In this document: piece by piece, positions 27,770 through 35,798 of the stretch | Position numbering within the stretch: the stretch's first letter is position 1 | Layout: the number at the start of each line of letters is the position of its first letter | Source: Candidatus Gastranaerophilales bacterium | Lineage (GTDB): Bacteria > Cyanobacteriota > Vampirovibrionia > Gastranaerophilales > Gastranaerophilaceae | Assembly (NCBI GenBank): GCA_944325705.1 | Contig: CALVBB010000007.1 | Location: forward strand, 34,322 to 98,321 | Reading direction: 5' to 3' | DNA length: 64,000 nt | Position numbers and translations under genes: made by a program | The notes under the pieces: model-generated | Databases searched by the model: none | Told to the model about the DNA's origin: nothing | The model's input: the letters and a program-made list of their open reading frames with translations, nothing else

Positions 27770-27979
27770 ATGATAAAGAAGTTTGTTTTATTTCTAATCG
27801 GGATATACCAGAAGATTTCAATATTTACACCTCGTGTATGCAGGTTTTATCCGACATGTTCGGAGTACACGCGGCAGGCAATCGTAAAATACGGGGTTAT
27901 GAAGGGCGGCTGGCTCGGAATAAAAAGAATTTGCCGCTGTCATCCGTGGAACCCTGGTGGAAACGATCCCGTGCCTTAA
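27770..27979 (+). CDS. yidD: Membrane protein insertion efficiency factor YidD
   Basis: 69 residues with the invariant YidD pattern: [20 protein letters not shown] and [19 protein letters not shown]. YidD is an amphipathic, membrane-associated helper of YidC-mediated insertion. It is usually next to rnpA/yidC; here it trails flhA, so it may be co-expressed with the export apparatus. Confidence 0.93.
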   Translation: MIKKFVLFLIGIYQKISIFTPRVCRFYPTCSEYTRQAIVKYGVMKGGWLGIKRICRCHPWNPGGNDPVP

Positions 27980-27982
27980 TTG

Positions 27983-28011
27983 TTGAAAATTGTTGAAAAA
28001 TAGTTTATAAT
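27983..28011 (+). promoter_or_regulatory. Promoter of poly-G prepilin locus 1
   Basis: TTGAAA, 17-base spacer, TATAAT. The same promoter (TTGAAA-N17-TATAAT with TTGTTGAAAAATAG in the spacer) lies before the second poly-G prepilin at 46384-46412. Confidence 0.7.
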
Positions 28012-28086
28012 AAATAAAAAAGGCAGCGGAAAATATTCTAGAACTTTCAAATTAAAAAACTTTTTTCGGGCACGCTCCCGCTATCG

Positions 28087-28114
28087 TCTCGAAAACATAT
28101 ATTGCTATTCGAGA
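28087..28114 (+). repeat. Inverted repeat in the 5' leader of prepilin locus 1
   Basis: TCTCGAA / TTCGAGA arms with a 14-base loop, 38 bases before the ATG. A possible mRNA hairpin; it is not shared with locus 2. Confidence 0.45.
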
Positions 28115-28151
28115 AAAAGTAAAGATATAAAAAAGCAAAGGAGACTAAACA

Positions 28152-29070
28152 ATGGAAAACACAAGTATAGCAAGGATTTACGGGGGGGGGGGCAAGTAGT
28201 TTAAGCTCCTTAACCGGCACAGAGCAAGGGCTACAGGCAGCCGAAGAAGGTAAAGCCTTATGTTGGCGTGCATTTTTGCGGAAACTGATGGAAATAAAAT
28301 CCCCCTTTGCTTTCCCCAGTCTTGGATTATTCGGGGTGTCCGAAAACTCAACGTGTCCGGACACCTTACGGCTAACGCCCTACCGAAAATCCGCTTTCAC
28401 CCTTGCCGAAGTCCTCATCACCCTCGGGATTATCGGCGTGGTTGCCGCGATGACTCTGCCTTCTGTTTTGAATAAATATCAAAAACAGGTTACTGTTGCA
28501 CATCTGCAAAAATTTTACACAAGCATGAATCAGGCATTAAGACGCTCTGAGGCTGACAACGGCGAGTATAAATACTGGGCGGACGGTAAGTCTATGGGGG
28601 CAGAAGCTTATTTTGAAAAATACTGGAAACCTTATCTTAGCGGGGGCAGAATTTGTAATAATTATTCTGAATGCAACTATCCATCAAATACACCGTTTTT
28701 TAAAATCGACGGAACTCCTGCCGGTACTGCTCTTGTTTCTAAAACTGCCCGAACAACATTTATGTTGCCGGATGGAACGGTTGTTATAAATTTTACATCA
28801 ATGGGCGGGGACGGAGTTGATGAGGACGGTAATATTACTAATGATGTGAGCAGAGCTGCTATTTATGTGGATATTAACGGCGGGAAGGCTCCTAATCGGC
28901 ATGGCAAAGATGTATTTGTATTTATACGTTATGAAAATGGTATAATCAATCCTTACTTGATTAAAAATACAGATTTGTCATCTGTTTGTAACAGACAAAC
29001 TGCTGACGGTTGTGCCGCAAAGATTATGAAAGACGGCTGGCAGATTAAGGATGATTATCCATGGAAATAG
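28152..29070 (+). CDS. Type IV prepilin with poly-G phase-variable leader (out of frame by one base here)
   Basis: AAAGGAG precedes an ATG at 28152 that reads MENTSIARIY into an 11-G tract and stops at TAG 28197. The pilin frame (FTLAEVLITLGIIGVVAAMT, prepilin peptidase site before Phe) is open all the way back to the tract in the other frame. With one G fewer (or two more) the ATG joins it to give a 305-residue protein with an 81-residue leader. Without a shift, only unsupported starts exist (TTG 28276, ATG 28288). The C-terminal half has the family features YVDINGGKAPNRHGKDVFVF and ends KDGWQIKDDYPWK. Its leader is homologous to that of the prepilin at 46492. In the written sequence expression should be OFF, unless the tract length is a sequencing error. 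Confidence 0.78.
28182..28192 (+). repeat. Poly-G tract (11 G) inside the prepilin leader
   Basis: A homopolymer of 11 G, a classic substrate for slipped-strand mispairing. Loss of one G fuses the upstream ATG to the prepilin frame. Confidence 0.9.
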
Positions 29071-29103
29071 CGAAAATAATTCAAACATAAATCTGCCAGC
29101 CGT
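29032..29103. repeat. 15-base inverted repeat around the prepilin stop codon
   Basis: GACGGCTGGCAGATT (29032-29046, coding DGWQI of the prepilin) recurs inverted at 29089-29103. The minus strand there reads FVFVKVDGWQIYV then stop, which resembles a pilin C-terminus and may be a remnant of another prepilin gene. Confidence 0.55.
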
Positions 29104-29210
29104 CAACCTTAACAAAAACGAAAATCTCCGGCAGGACAGGTTCGGTGACAGATAAAAGACGATTACAAAGGGTAGATAAAGGTGGGTGGGTGGCTTTTTT
29201 AGGCACCCTC

Positions 29211-32200
29211 TTACTTAACCCATTTGAAGCTTTTAACGTAGCGGCTTCCGTTGATGTCGCCATCTATGTATGCTGCAAATATTTTAAATATATTATTGTG
29301 GTTGTTGCTGTAATTCGGAATTTTTTCAACTTCGGCCAGCATTTCAGGCGACATCTCGCTCTTGTTTAAAAACGGAATTGTGTTTAATAGCGTATTCAAT
29401 GAGGCATTTTTAAGTTTGCCGAACACTGTGGTTATGTTGTTTGAAATGCTTCCATAAACGTGCATATTTGCAATAGAGGTCACAATATTATAATCGCCTG
29501 TTACATAGATATTCAAATCTTTTCCTTTTGAATAAATTTTGATGTCTTTTGCAATCCCGTCCGCTACAGTGTAATCTCCGCTGATACTTTCAAATTCCCC
29601 TGTTTTTAAAGGTGTAATTAAATCAATGATTCCATTGATAGAAAGTCCTGTAATTCCGCCTGACACAAGGTTGCTTGCTTTCAGAAGGTATTCTAAAGAA
29701 CCGAGTTTCGGCATTCTGCCCTGTGAAACCATAAAGTTTCCCTTGCCGGACAGTGTTTGCAGACACAAATCCTGTGAACTTCCATCACATGCAAAGTCCA
29801 TTGTTCCGGTTGTTGTGCCGAACAGTTGACCTTTTAAATCAAACAGAGATTCAGATATTATCTGTGCATTAGCATCGTTAATCTGTGCATGAATGCTTAA
29901 TTTTTTATTGTTAAGGTTATAGCGGGCATTTCCGTCTACATTCCCTTCCGCAAGAGTGAATCCGTAATTATTAACATTTACGTCCATGTTTTCATCCAGC
30001 GACAGAACTGCTTTGAAATCCTGTGCCTTCAATGCTTTTACGAGAATGTTATCTGCAAAAATTTCTGCCTTTTTAATTCGAACCTGTGACATATCATAGC
30101 TTTTCAACTGCTGTTCAGAGGCTATTTTCTGCTTGTAAATATCTGCATCATAGTTTTGCAGTGATTCTGAAATTCTGTTCAGGTCAAGGTTCCGGACATT
30201 AACTTTAACGTTATCAATTACATAAGGCGCGCTCAGCCGGTTTTGCGCTGACGCATTCACTGTTAGGTTGCTGTTTAAAATGCTACCTTTGGATTTTATT
30301 AAAATATTATCTTTTTTGAAATCAAAGTCCGTATCGGTTATACGCATATCAAAGAACGGCACATCAATGTTTGTAATATTCAGAGTGCCGGCAATTCTCG
30401 GGTTAAGCAATTCCCCGTTAATCACAAGATCTGAGTTAAATAATCCCTGTTTCATCAGCGGTTTTTTGAAAATTATGTTGAAGATTTTTGCATCTGTAGG
30501 GGTTTCTGTTTTAATTCTGAAGTTGTGAAATTTTAAGTTGTTATTATTCAGCAGGTCGACAGTGCCGCTTGATGTAAGCTGGGTGTTTGCAAACTGTTTA
30601 TTATTTTGGGAGGTAATAATTTTGTCGTACTTAAACCTGTTTATCCGTAGACTCTTCGGTGTTGTAAATCCGTCAAAATTAATCATTACAGGATTAAACT
30701 CATCGCCGACGGTTGCTCCCATATAATAAAGACTTGCACCTTTATCCATTTTTACTTCTACTTTTGTGTGCAGCCTGTTTTGAGGTCCGTTAAGAGTTGT
30801 TGTGCACAAGACATCGCCTTTAAGTTTTATCGGATAGACAGAGCGGTTGTTAAAGAACTGGTCAAAAAATTCCTGTGTCGGTTTTGCATTAATGTAAATA
30901 TTCGCATCCGGATTTTTGTAAACATTTGACACGCGTCCGTTTATAAAAATCGGCATTCTTCCTATAAACGCATTTAATCTGCTGAGATACAAAATGTTGT
31001 TATCAAGAAGGGCATGACCGTTTTGTACTCTGACACGCAGCCTTTTGGGCTTGTAAAGAAAGCTTATGTCCTCAATCTGGGTGAAAAGCCGCAGGTGATT
31101 GTTTCTCATTTTTGAGGCAATATTCGCTCTTCCCTCAAATCCGCCGTAATCGTTAAGCTGTTTTTTGTATTGAGGAACAAAATCTCCGAGCGGCTGCAAT
31201 TCATTGAGTGTTTTCAAATCAAAGTTCCGCATAACAAAGTCGCTGTTTATTATGCGCTCCGGTGAAAACATATTTATTATGTCGGCCTTAACTGTATAAG
31301 GGTTAGACATATAGGAGCCTTTAAGTTCTGATGTTGTTAACCTCCCGCTGTTAAGCTCATAGGTTCCGTTATTTACGATAATCCGGCTTTTTGCACCGTT
31401 ATTATTATAAATTTTTCCCTTGATTGAGAGGCCGTCATAGTGGATTTGACCGTCAGCCTTTCCTTTGTAATGAGATACGAAGGCAGAATTTATAGTTTCA
31501 AAATCTTTTATATACGGAACATTTTTGTATTTTTCAGAAGCTATTTTAAGTGCATCGCCCGCAATAAATCTGTCAGAAACTGCAACAGCATTAATTATTT
31601 CGTTTTTAACGGTTCCGTTTGTACGAACTTTTGATTTGCCGATAGTGGTTTCTACATCAAAATCTCCATCATTATTTTCAAAGTTTATTCTGCCTGAAAG
31701 GTTTTTGAAAACCGCCGGCAGGTCGTGCAGAACAAGAGTATTTGAATATAAATCTATAGTGCCATTGGCAAACATATTTTTATTAAATACAATTTCAGGG
31801 TTGCCTCTGAGATTTTTACCTGTGAGGTTAAGTGTCAAGTCAAGCTTGCCGTTCAGTGATTTCACAGGTTTTACAACTTCCTGAAGTTCTGCAAGCATCG
31901 GGGAGGTTTTAATTGTTTTTATAAGCGGGGCTGAATTCTGACCTCTTGTTACTGCGGTGAAATCCATATTGCCTAAAAGCGTACAGATACCTTCAACGCT
32001 TACCGGAACCCCGTTAAGTGAAGCTTTTGATGTTTTGAATTTTGTATTCTGGTCGTTAAACGAAAGACTTCCTTCAAGATTTTTTATTACAAGGTTATGA
32101 ATATCATTGAAGGCTGCTGTTGCGTTATGAAATTTCATTACCCCCCAGGCATGAGGGTTCTGTTTATTGCCTATGATGTGGAGGTCAATGTTTCCATAGC

Positions 32201-33674
32201 CGGTAACTGTCATCATTGGAACAGGGCCGATTTCAAATCTGATTATATTATGCAGCGGCATTAGAACGGTCTGCGCCTTTTTAAGATTGATATTTTTTGT
32301 ACTTTTAATATAAACATCCGAGGTTTTATCTCTGAAAAGAATAAATTTGCCGTTAACTGTGACATTTTCTTCCATATCTGTAGGCACAAATGTATCAAGG
32401 CTCAGGATATTTTTATTCAATGCAATTTTAATTGTAGCGCCTTCCGGAGTGTTCGGAATCCTATTAATAAGGTAGCCGTCCTCTATCAGAACTTTTCCGA
32501 AAAGGTCTGGCGAATTTGCTTTGCCTTTTATATCAATATGACCGTTAATAAGACTGTAAAAAATATGTTTTTTCAGAAGGTAAAAGTTAAAATCAGGCAG
32601 AAGATTCTCTTCTCCTGGCAGTAGTGGAATAACCTTTTCTGAACGGGTATTGTGGATTGTTGTACTTAAATTGAGTGTAGGATATTTTGCATTTAACTTT
32701 GTTATGCTGCCTCTGACAAGCAAGGCAATGTCTTTTGCATTTACGGTAAAATCATTTATTTCAATACCATTTTTTATTGTACTAACATTGCTTTTAATTT
32801 CCAGCTTGTCTTTGCAATAAATTGAGGAAGCACTATCTTTCCCTTTGAGTTCAAAATTGTTTAAAAGCAGGGTGCCTGTTATATCTTTCTGTCCTTCCGG
32901 ACGGTTTACGGTTTTTGCTGTATAATTTAAAATTCCTTTTATTGCGCTAAATTTGCCTTTTGATAGTGCTTTTATATAAGCGTTAAAGTCAGACAGGTCA
33001 AGGTTCTGGATATTTCCGTCAATCTGGAGCTGGTCTTTGCTGATTTTATTCAGCGGAAGTTTAAGGTTAACGTCAAGGTTTATTATAGAGGCTTTTCCTC
33101 CGGCGTAGATGTTCGATGCTGTTGAGAAATCTATACGTTTTTCCGGTACAAAGTCTGACAGGATAAAGTATTGTCCGTCAATAAGAATGTTTTTATTTTG
33201 AATCTCGTCTTTCAGCGTAATTTTGTATTTATCAAGATTTATGACAGCTCTTTTAAGTGTTATTCTTGAATTTGAATTTAGAATAAAAGGATACTGCCCG
33301 AGTTTAAGTCTGGAATTTTTGTCAAAGAAAAGGTTTGCGGAGGTGTTTTCGGCTGAAAAGTAGCTTATATCCGCCTTTTTAAATAAAAATGGAAGCAGTT
33401 TAACCTCAATGACAGGTTTTTGAAGTTCAAGTGCTTTTGATTTGTCGTCATTTAATACTGTAAAATTGTCTGCCTTTATCCAAACAGACGGCAGAAGCCC
33501 CATTTTTATTTCCGGCTTGTTAATATCTATTTTGTAACCTGTTTGAGCCGCAATTTTTGTTTCAATAAAATTTTCCAGACCGGAGTTGTTAATAAATGCC
33601 GGAATCCCCTTGTAGTAAGCCCCGTATAAAAAGATTATTGTAAATATAACAGCTGCTGAAAGTTTCTTCATCAT
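29211..33674 (-). CDS. Giant AsmA/TamB-like envelope protein
   Basis: About 1487 residues. It has one N-terminal TM/signal anchor (LSAAVIFTIIFLYGAYYKG), then an AsmA-like N-domain (IETKIAAQTGYKIDINKPEI; LLPSVWIKADNFTVLND). A very long run of beta-strand repeats follows, of the kind that builds the lipid-conducting groove of AsmA-clan proteins (TamB, YhdP, YdbH). An AsmA-like C-domain ends the protein (SGKGNFMVSQGRMPKLGSLE; SISGDYTVADGIAKDIKIYS). Such proteins span the periplasm and move phospholipids to the outer membrane. The frame begins with TTG at 33680; the ATG at 33674 is preferred. The promoter gap (33681-33808) is shared with the rubrerythrin terminator hairpin. Confidence 0.8.
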   Translation of the reverse strand: MMKKLSAAVIFTIIFLYGAYYKGIPAFINNSGLENFIETKIAAQTGYKIDINKPEIKMGLLPSVWIKADNFTVLNDDKSKALELQKPVIEVKLLPFLFKKADISYFSAENTSANLFFDKNSRLKLGQYPFILNSNSRITLKRAVINLDKYKITLKDEIQNKNILIDGQYFILSDFVPEKRIDFSTASNIYAGGKASIINLDVNLKLPLNKISKDQLQIDGNIQNLDLSDFNAYIKALSKGKFSAIKGILNYTAKTVNRPEGQKDITGTLLLNNFELKGKDSASSIYCKDKLEIKSNVSTIKNGIEINDFTVNAKDIALLVRGSITKLNAKYPTLNLSTTIHNTRSEKVIPLLPGEENLLPDFNFYLLKKHIFYSLINGHIDIKGKANSPDLFGKVLIEDGYLINRIPNTPEGATIKIALNKNILSLDTFVPTDMEENVTVNGKFILFRDKTSDVYIKSTKNINLKKAQTVLMPLHNIIRFEIGPVPMMTVTGYGNIDLHIIGNKQNPHAWGVMKFHNATAAFNDIHNLVIKNLEGSLSFNDQNTKFKTSKASLNGVPVSVEGICTLLGNMDFTAVTRGQNSAPLIKTIKTSPMLAELQEVVKPVKSLNGKLDLTLNLTGKNLRGNPEIVFNKNMFANGTIDLYSNTLVLHDLPAVFKNLSGRINFENNDGDFDVETTIGKSKVRTNGTVKNEIINAVAVSDRFIAGDALKIASEKYKNVPYIKDFETINSAFVSHYKGKADGQIHYDGLSIKGKIYNNNGAKSRIIVNNGTYELNSGRLTTSELKGSYMSNPYTVKADIINMFSPERIINSDFVMRNFDLKTLNELQPLGDFVPQYKKQLNDYGGFEGRANIASKMRNNHLRLFTQIEDISFLYKPKRLRVRVQNGHALLDNNILYLSRLNAFIGRMPIFINGRVSNVYKNPDANIYINAKPTQEFFDQFFNNRSVYPIKLKGDVLCTTTLNGPQNRLHTKVEVKMDKGASLYYMGATVGDEFNPVMINFDGFTTPKSLRINRFKYDKIITSQNNKQFANTQLTSSGTVDLLNNNNLKFHNFRIKTETPTDAKIFNIIFKKPLMKQGLFNSDLVINGELLNPRIAGTLNITNIDVPFFDMRITDTDFDFKKDNILIKSKGSILNSNLTVNASAQNRLSAPYVIDNVKVNVRNLDLNRISESLQNYDADIYKQKIASEQQLKSYDMSQVRIKKAEIFADNILVKALKAQDFKAVLSLDENMDVNVNNYGFTLAEGNVDGNARYNLNNKKLSIHAQINDANAQIISESLFDLKGQLFGTTTGTMDFACDGSSQDLCLQTLSGKGNFMVSQGRMPKLGSLEYLLKASNLVSGGITGLSINGIIDLITPLKTGEFESISGDYTVADGIAKDIKIYSKGKDLNIYVTGDYNIVTSIANMHVYGSISNNITTVFGKLKNASLNTLLNTIPFLNKSEMSPEMLAEVEKIPNYSNNHNNIFKIFAAYIDGDINGSRYVKSFKWVK

Positions 33675-33768
33675 ATTCAATTTAATTATATGACTAACGG
33701 GTTAAAAATCCAACCGAAATAATAAAATCTTAGCATTTTGTAACTCAATAATTCTGCAGATAATAAGC

Positions 33769-33792
33769 TGCCCCGCAGCTCTTTGCGGGGCA
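33769..33792. terminator. GC-rich hairpin after the rubrerythrin gene
   Basis: TGCCCCGCA / TGCGGGGCA, 9-bp stem with a 6-base loop. The T run is weak on both sides, so it may be a terminator or a 3' stabilising hairpin. Confidence 0.55.
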
Positions 33793-33808
33793 CGCTGTTT
33801 CATAATTG

Positions 33809-34381
33809 TTAAAACTTTTCGCAGAGAATTTCAAAATATCCCTGAGGGTGTTTGCAAAGAGGACATTTTGCCGGAGCTTTTGGGCTGTTTACAATATATC
33901 CGCATTTTCTGCAAACCCATCTGACGGGTTCCTCTTTTTCAAATATGGTTTTATCCTGCAGCTGCTTAAGAAGCTCTGCGTATCTTTGCGAGTGGTGTTT
34001 TTCAACTTCCCGAATTTTTGCGTAAGTTTCTGCTATCTCATCAAATCCTTCTTCTCTTGCGTCAAGTTCTCCTTTTTTATATAGGATGTCATATTCTTCA
34101 AATTCACCTTCAACGCCGCTCTTGAGATTTTCTTCGGTTGTTCCGAGTTCAAAAGGGTATTCTGCGTTGACATGTCCTTTGATGTTTCCGAGATATTCAT
34201 AGAAAAGTTTTGCGTGTTCCCGTTCGTTTTCAGCGGTGTCGAGGAATATTTGCGATATTTTTTCATAGCCTTCTTTTTTTGCAATTTTTGCAAAGAATGT
34301 GTAGCGGTTTCTTGCCTGAGATTCTCCCGCAAATGAGTTGATAAGATTTTGTTCTGTTTTTGTCCCTTTAATGTCTTTCAT
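33809..34381 (-). CDS. rbr: Rubrerythrin
   Basis: Non-haem di-iron peroxidase that reduces H2O2 in anaerobes. The 190 residues comprise a ferritin-like domain with two ExxH-type motifs (ENEREHAKLF and EVEKHHSQRY), a long insertion, and a C-terminal rubredoxin domain with two CXXC pairs (VCRKCGY and CPLCKHPQG). It is separated from the other two rubrerythrins (48.9-50.1 kb) and has its own promoter and hairpin. Start at ATG 34381 with GGAG upstream. Confidence 0.93.
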   Translation of the reverse strand: MKDIKGTKTEQNLINSFAGESQARNRYTFFAKIAKKEGYEKISQIFLDTAENEREHAKLFYEYLGNIKGHVNAEYPFELGTTEENLKSGVEGEFEEYDILYKKGELDAREEGFDEIAETYAKIREVEKHHSQRYAELLKQLQDKTIFEKEEPVRWVCRKCGYIVNSPKAPAKCPLCKHPQGYFEILCEKF

Positions 34382-34407
34382 AAGTTACTTTCTCCTTTAA
34401 CCTGAAT

Positions 34408-34436
34408 ATTTTAGAGTGTATTTACAGGTTATTCAA
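34408..34436 (-). promoter_or_regulatory. Likely promoter of rubrerythrin
   Basis: On the minus strand TTGAAT (34436-34431), 17-base spacer, TAAAAT (34413-34408), ~27 bases before the start codon. No convincing PerR box overlaps it. Confidence 0.5.
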
Positions 34437-34546
34437 TTAGAGCGGGGGATTAGCCAAACTGCTTATAAAAATTTTTAAAGATGCTACTTTGCGGGGATTA
34501 TAACAAGTTGAAAAAATCTAATAATATAGTCAGGTAATAGTCGGGA

Positions 34547-34717
34547 ATGAAAATTATGAACTTACTAGCTTATACAAAAAAATTATATGACAAGATAAAC
34601 TTCTATGACAGAGCTGTGAAAAATGCTTATCCGAGTTATTCATCAAATCCTTTCTGCCGACCGGTTAACGTGACAATAATCTGGGTGGACGACAAAAAAG
34701 ACGACAACAGGTTTTGA
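34547..34717 (+). CDS. Possible small protein, 56 residues
   Basis: ATG at 34547 with a weak GGGA upstream; the frame runs 56 codons with Tyr/Asn/Lys-rich sequence (YTKKLYDKINFYDRAVKNAY) and a charged end (WVDDKKDDNRF). It lies in the otherwise gene-free 34382-34790 gap. Nothing homologous is recognised; coding status rests on an open frame and composition. Confidence 0.4.
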   Translation: MKIMNLLAYTKKLYDKINFYDRAVKNAYPSYSSNPFCRPVNVTIIWVDDKKDDNRF

Positions 34718-34790
34718 AAAATACTCATTTCCCAAGGCTGCCACAATCAATTCAGAGTTTTTCGTGAGTTAAACAGGCGGCAGGACATGG

Positions 34791-35798
34791 TTAAATCCTT
34801 TTTCCTGTTTCTTGGTCAAAGAGGTAGATATCCTCTTTTTTTATTCCTAAATCAATCTCAGCATTGGTTTTGTAATCAGCCGGAAGTTTGGCGGAACATT
34901 TGCTGCTGCCAATAGAAAAATAGACAATCTGTTCGCTGCCGAGAAGTTCTGTCAGTTCTATTTTTGCTGTTAATTTTATATCACAGCCTTCAGCCTCTTT
35001 GCCTGTCCGCATTTTTTCCGGTCTTACTCCTGCGATTTTTCCGGAATATTCAGGAGAAAGTTCCCCTCCTTCAATAAAATTCATCTGCGGAGAGCCTACA
35101 AATCCTGCGACGAATGTGTTTTGCGGGTTGTTATAGATTTCTTCCGGTGTATCAACCTGCTGAATTTTTCCTTTATCAAGAACAACAATCCTGTCGCCCA
35201 TAGTCAGAGCCTCTGTCTGGTCATGGGTTACATATATAAAGGTTGTTTGCAGCTTTTCGTGAAGTTTTTTAATTTCTGCCCTCATCTGCACCCTGAGTTT
35301 TGCATCAAGGTTTGAAAGCGGTTCGTCCATAAGAAAAACTTTCGGATTTCTCACGATCGCACGGCCGAGTGCAACCCTCTGCCGCTGTCCGCCTGATAAT
35401 TGTTTGGGTTTGCGGTCTAAATATTCTGTCAGGTCAAGAATTTCTGCTGCTTCCTGAACTTTTTTCTCAATTTCTTCTTTCGGAACTTTTCTCATCTTTA
35501 AGCCGAAGGCAATATTTTCCCTCACTGTCATGTGCGGGTAAAGTGCGTAACTCTGGAAAACAAATGCAATATCACGGTCTTTCGGCGGAATATTATTTAC
35601 TTTTTTCCCGTCAATCAGAATTTCTCCGCCTGTTATGTCCTCCAGACCGGCTATCATTCTCAGAATTGTTGATTTTCCGCAGCCCGATGCCCCTACAAGC
35701 ACCACAAATTCTTTATCCTTAATAGTCAGGTCAATGTTATCTATGACAACTTTTTTGTCATAAATTTTTTTGACATTCTTAAGTATTACGTCACTCAT
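34791..35798 (-). CDS. ABC transporter ATP-binding protein, MalK/UgpC/MsmX type
   Basis: ATPase subunit of a carbohydrate-type importer. The 335 residues have Walker A GASGCGKST (36-44), the Q-loop (AFVFQSYALYPHM), signature LSGGQRQRVALGRAIV, Walker B with VFLMDEPLSNLDAKLR, the H-loop (YVTHDQTEAL) and a C-terminal TOBE/MalK regulatory domain (AGVRPEKMRT). No permease or binding protein is adjacent, so it may energise several transporters, as MsmX does. Its start overlaps the stop of the upstream kinase-like gene by 8 bases, an unusual pairing that implies co-translation. Confidence 0.9.
   Translation of the reverse strand: MSDVILKNVKKIYDKKVVIDNIDLTIKDKEFVVLVGASGCGKSTILRMIAGLEDITGGEILIDGKKVNNIPPKDRDIAFVFQSYALYPHMTVRENIAFGLKMRKVPKEEIEKKVQEAAEILDLTEYLDRKPKQLSGGQRQRVALGRAIVRNPKVFLMDEPLSNLDAKLRVQMRAEIKKLHEKLQTTFIYVTHDQTEALTMGDRIVVLDKGKIQQVDTPEEIYNNPQNTFVAGFVGSPQMNFIEGGELSPEYSGKIAGVRPEKMRTGKEAEGCDIKLTAKIELTELLGSEQIVYFSIGSSKCSAKLPADYKTNAEIDLGIKKEDIYLFDQETGKRI

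Noticed and set aside
28276..29070. Prepilin starting at TTG 28276
   Set aside because: No ribosome binding site; the homologous locus at 46492 and the strong site at 28152 favour a leader that begins before the poly-G tract.
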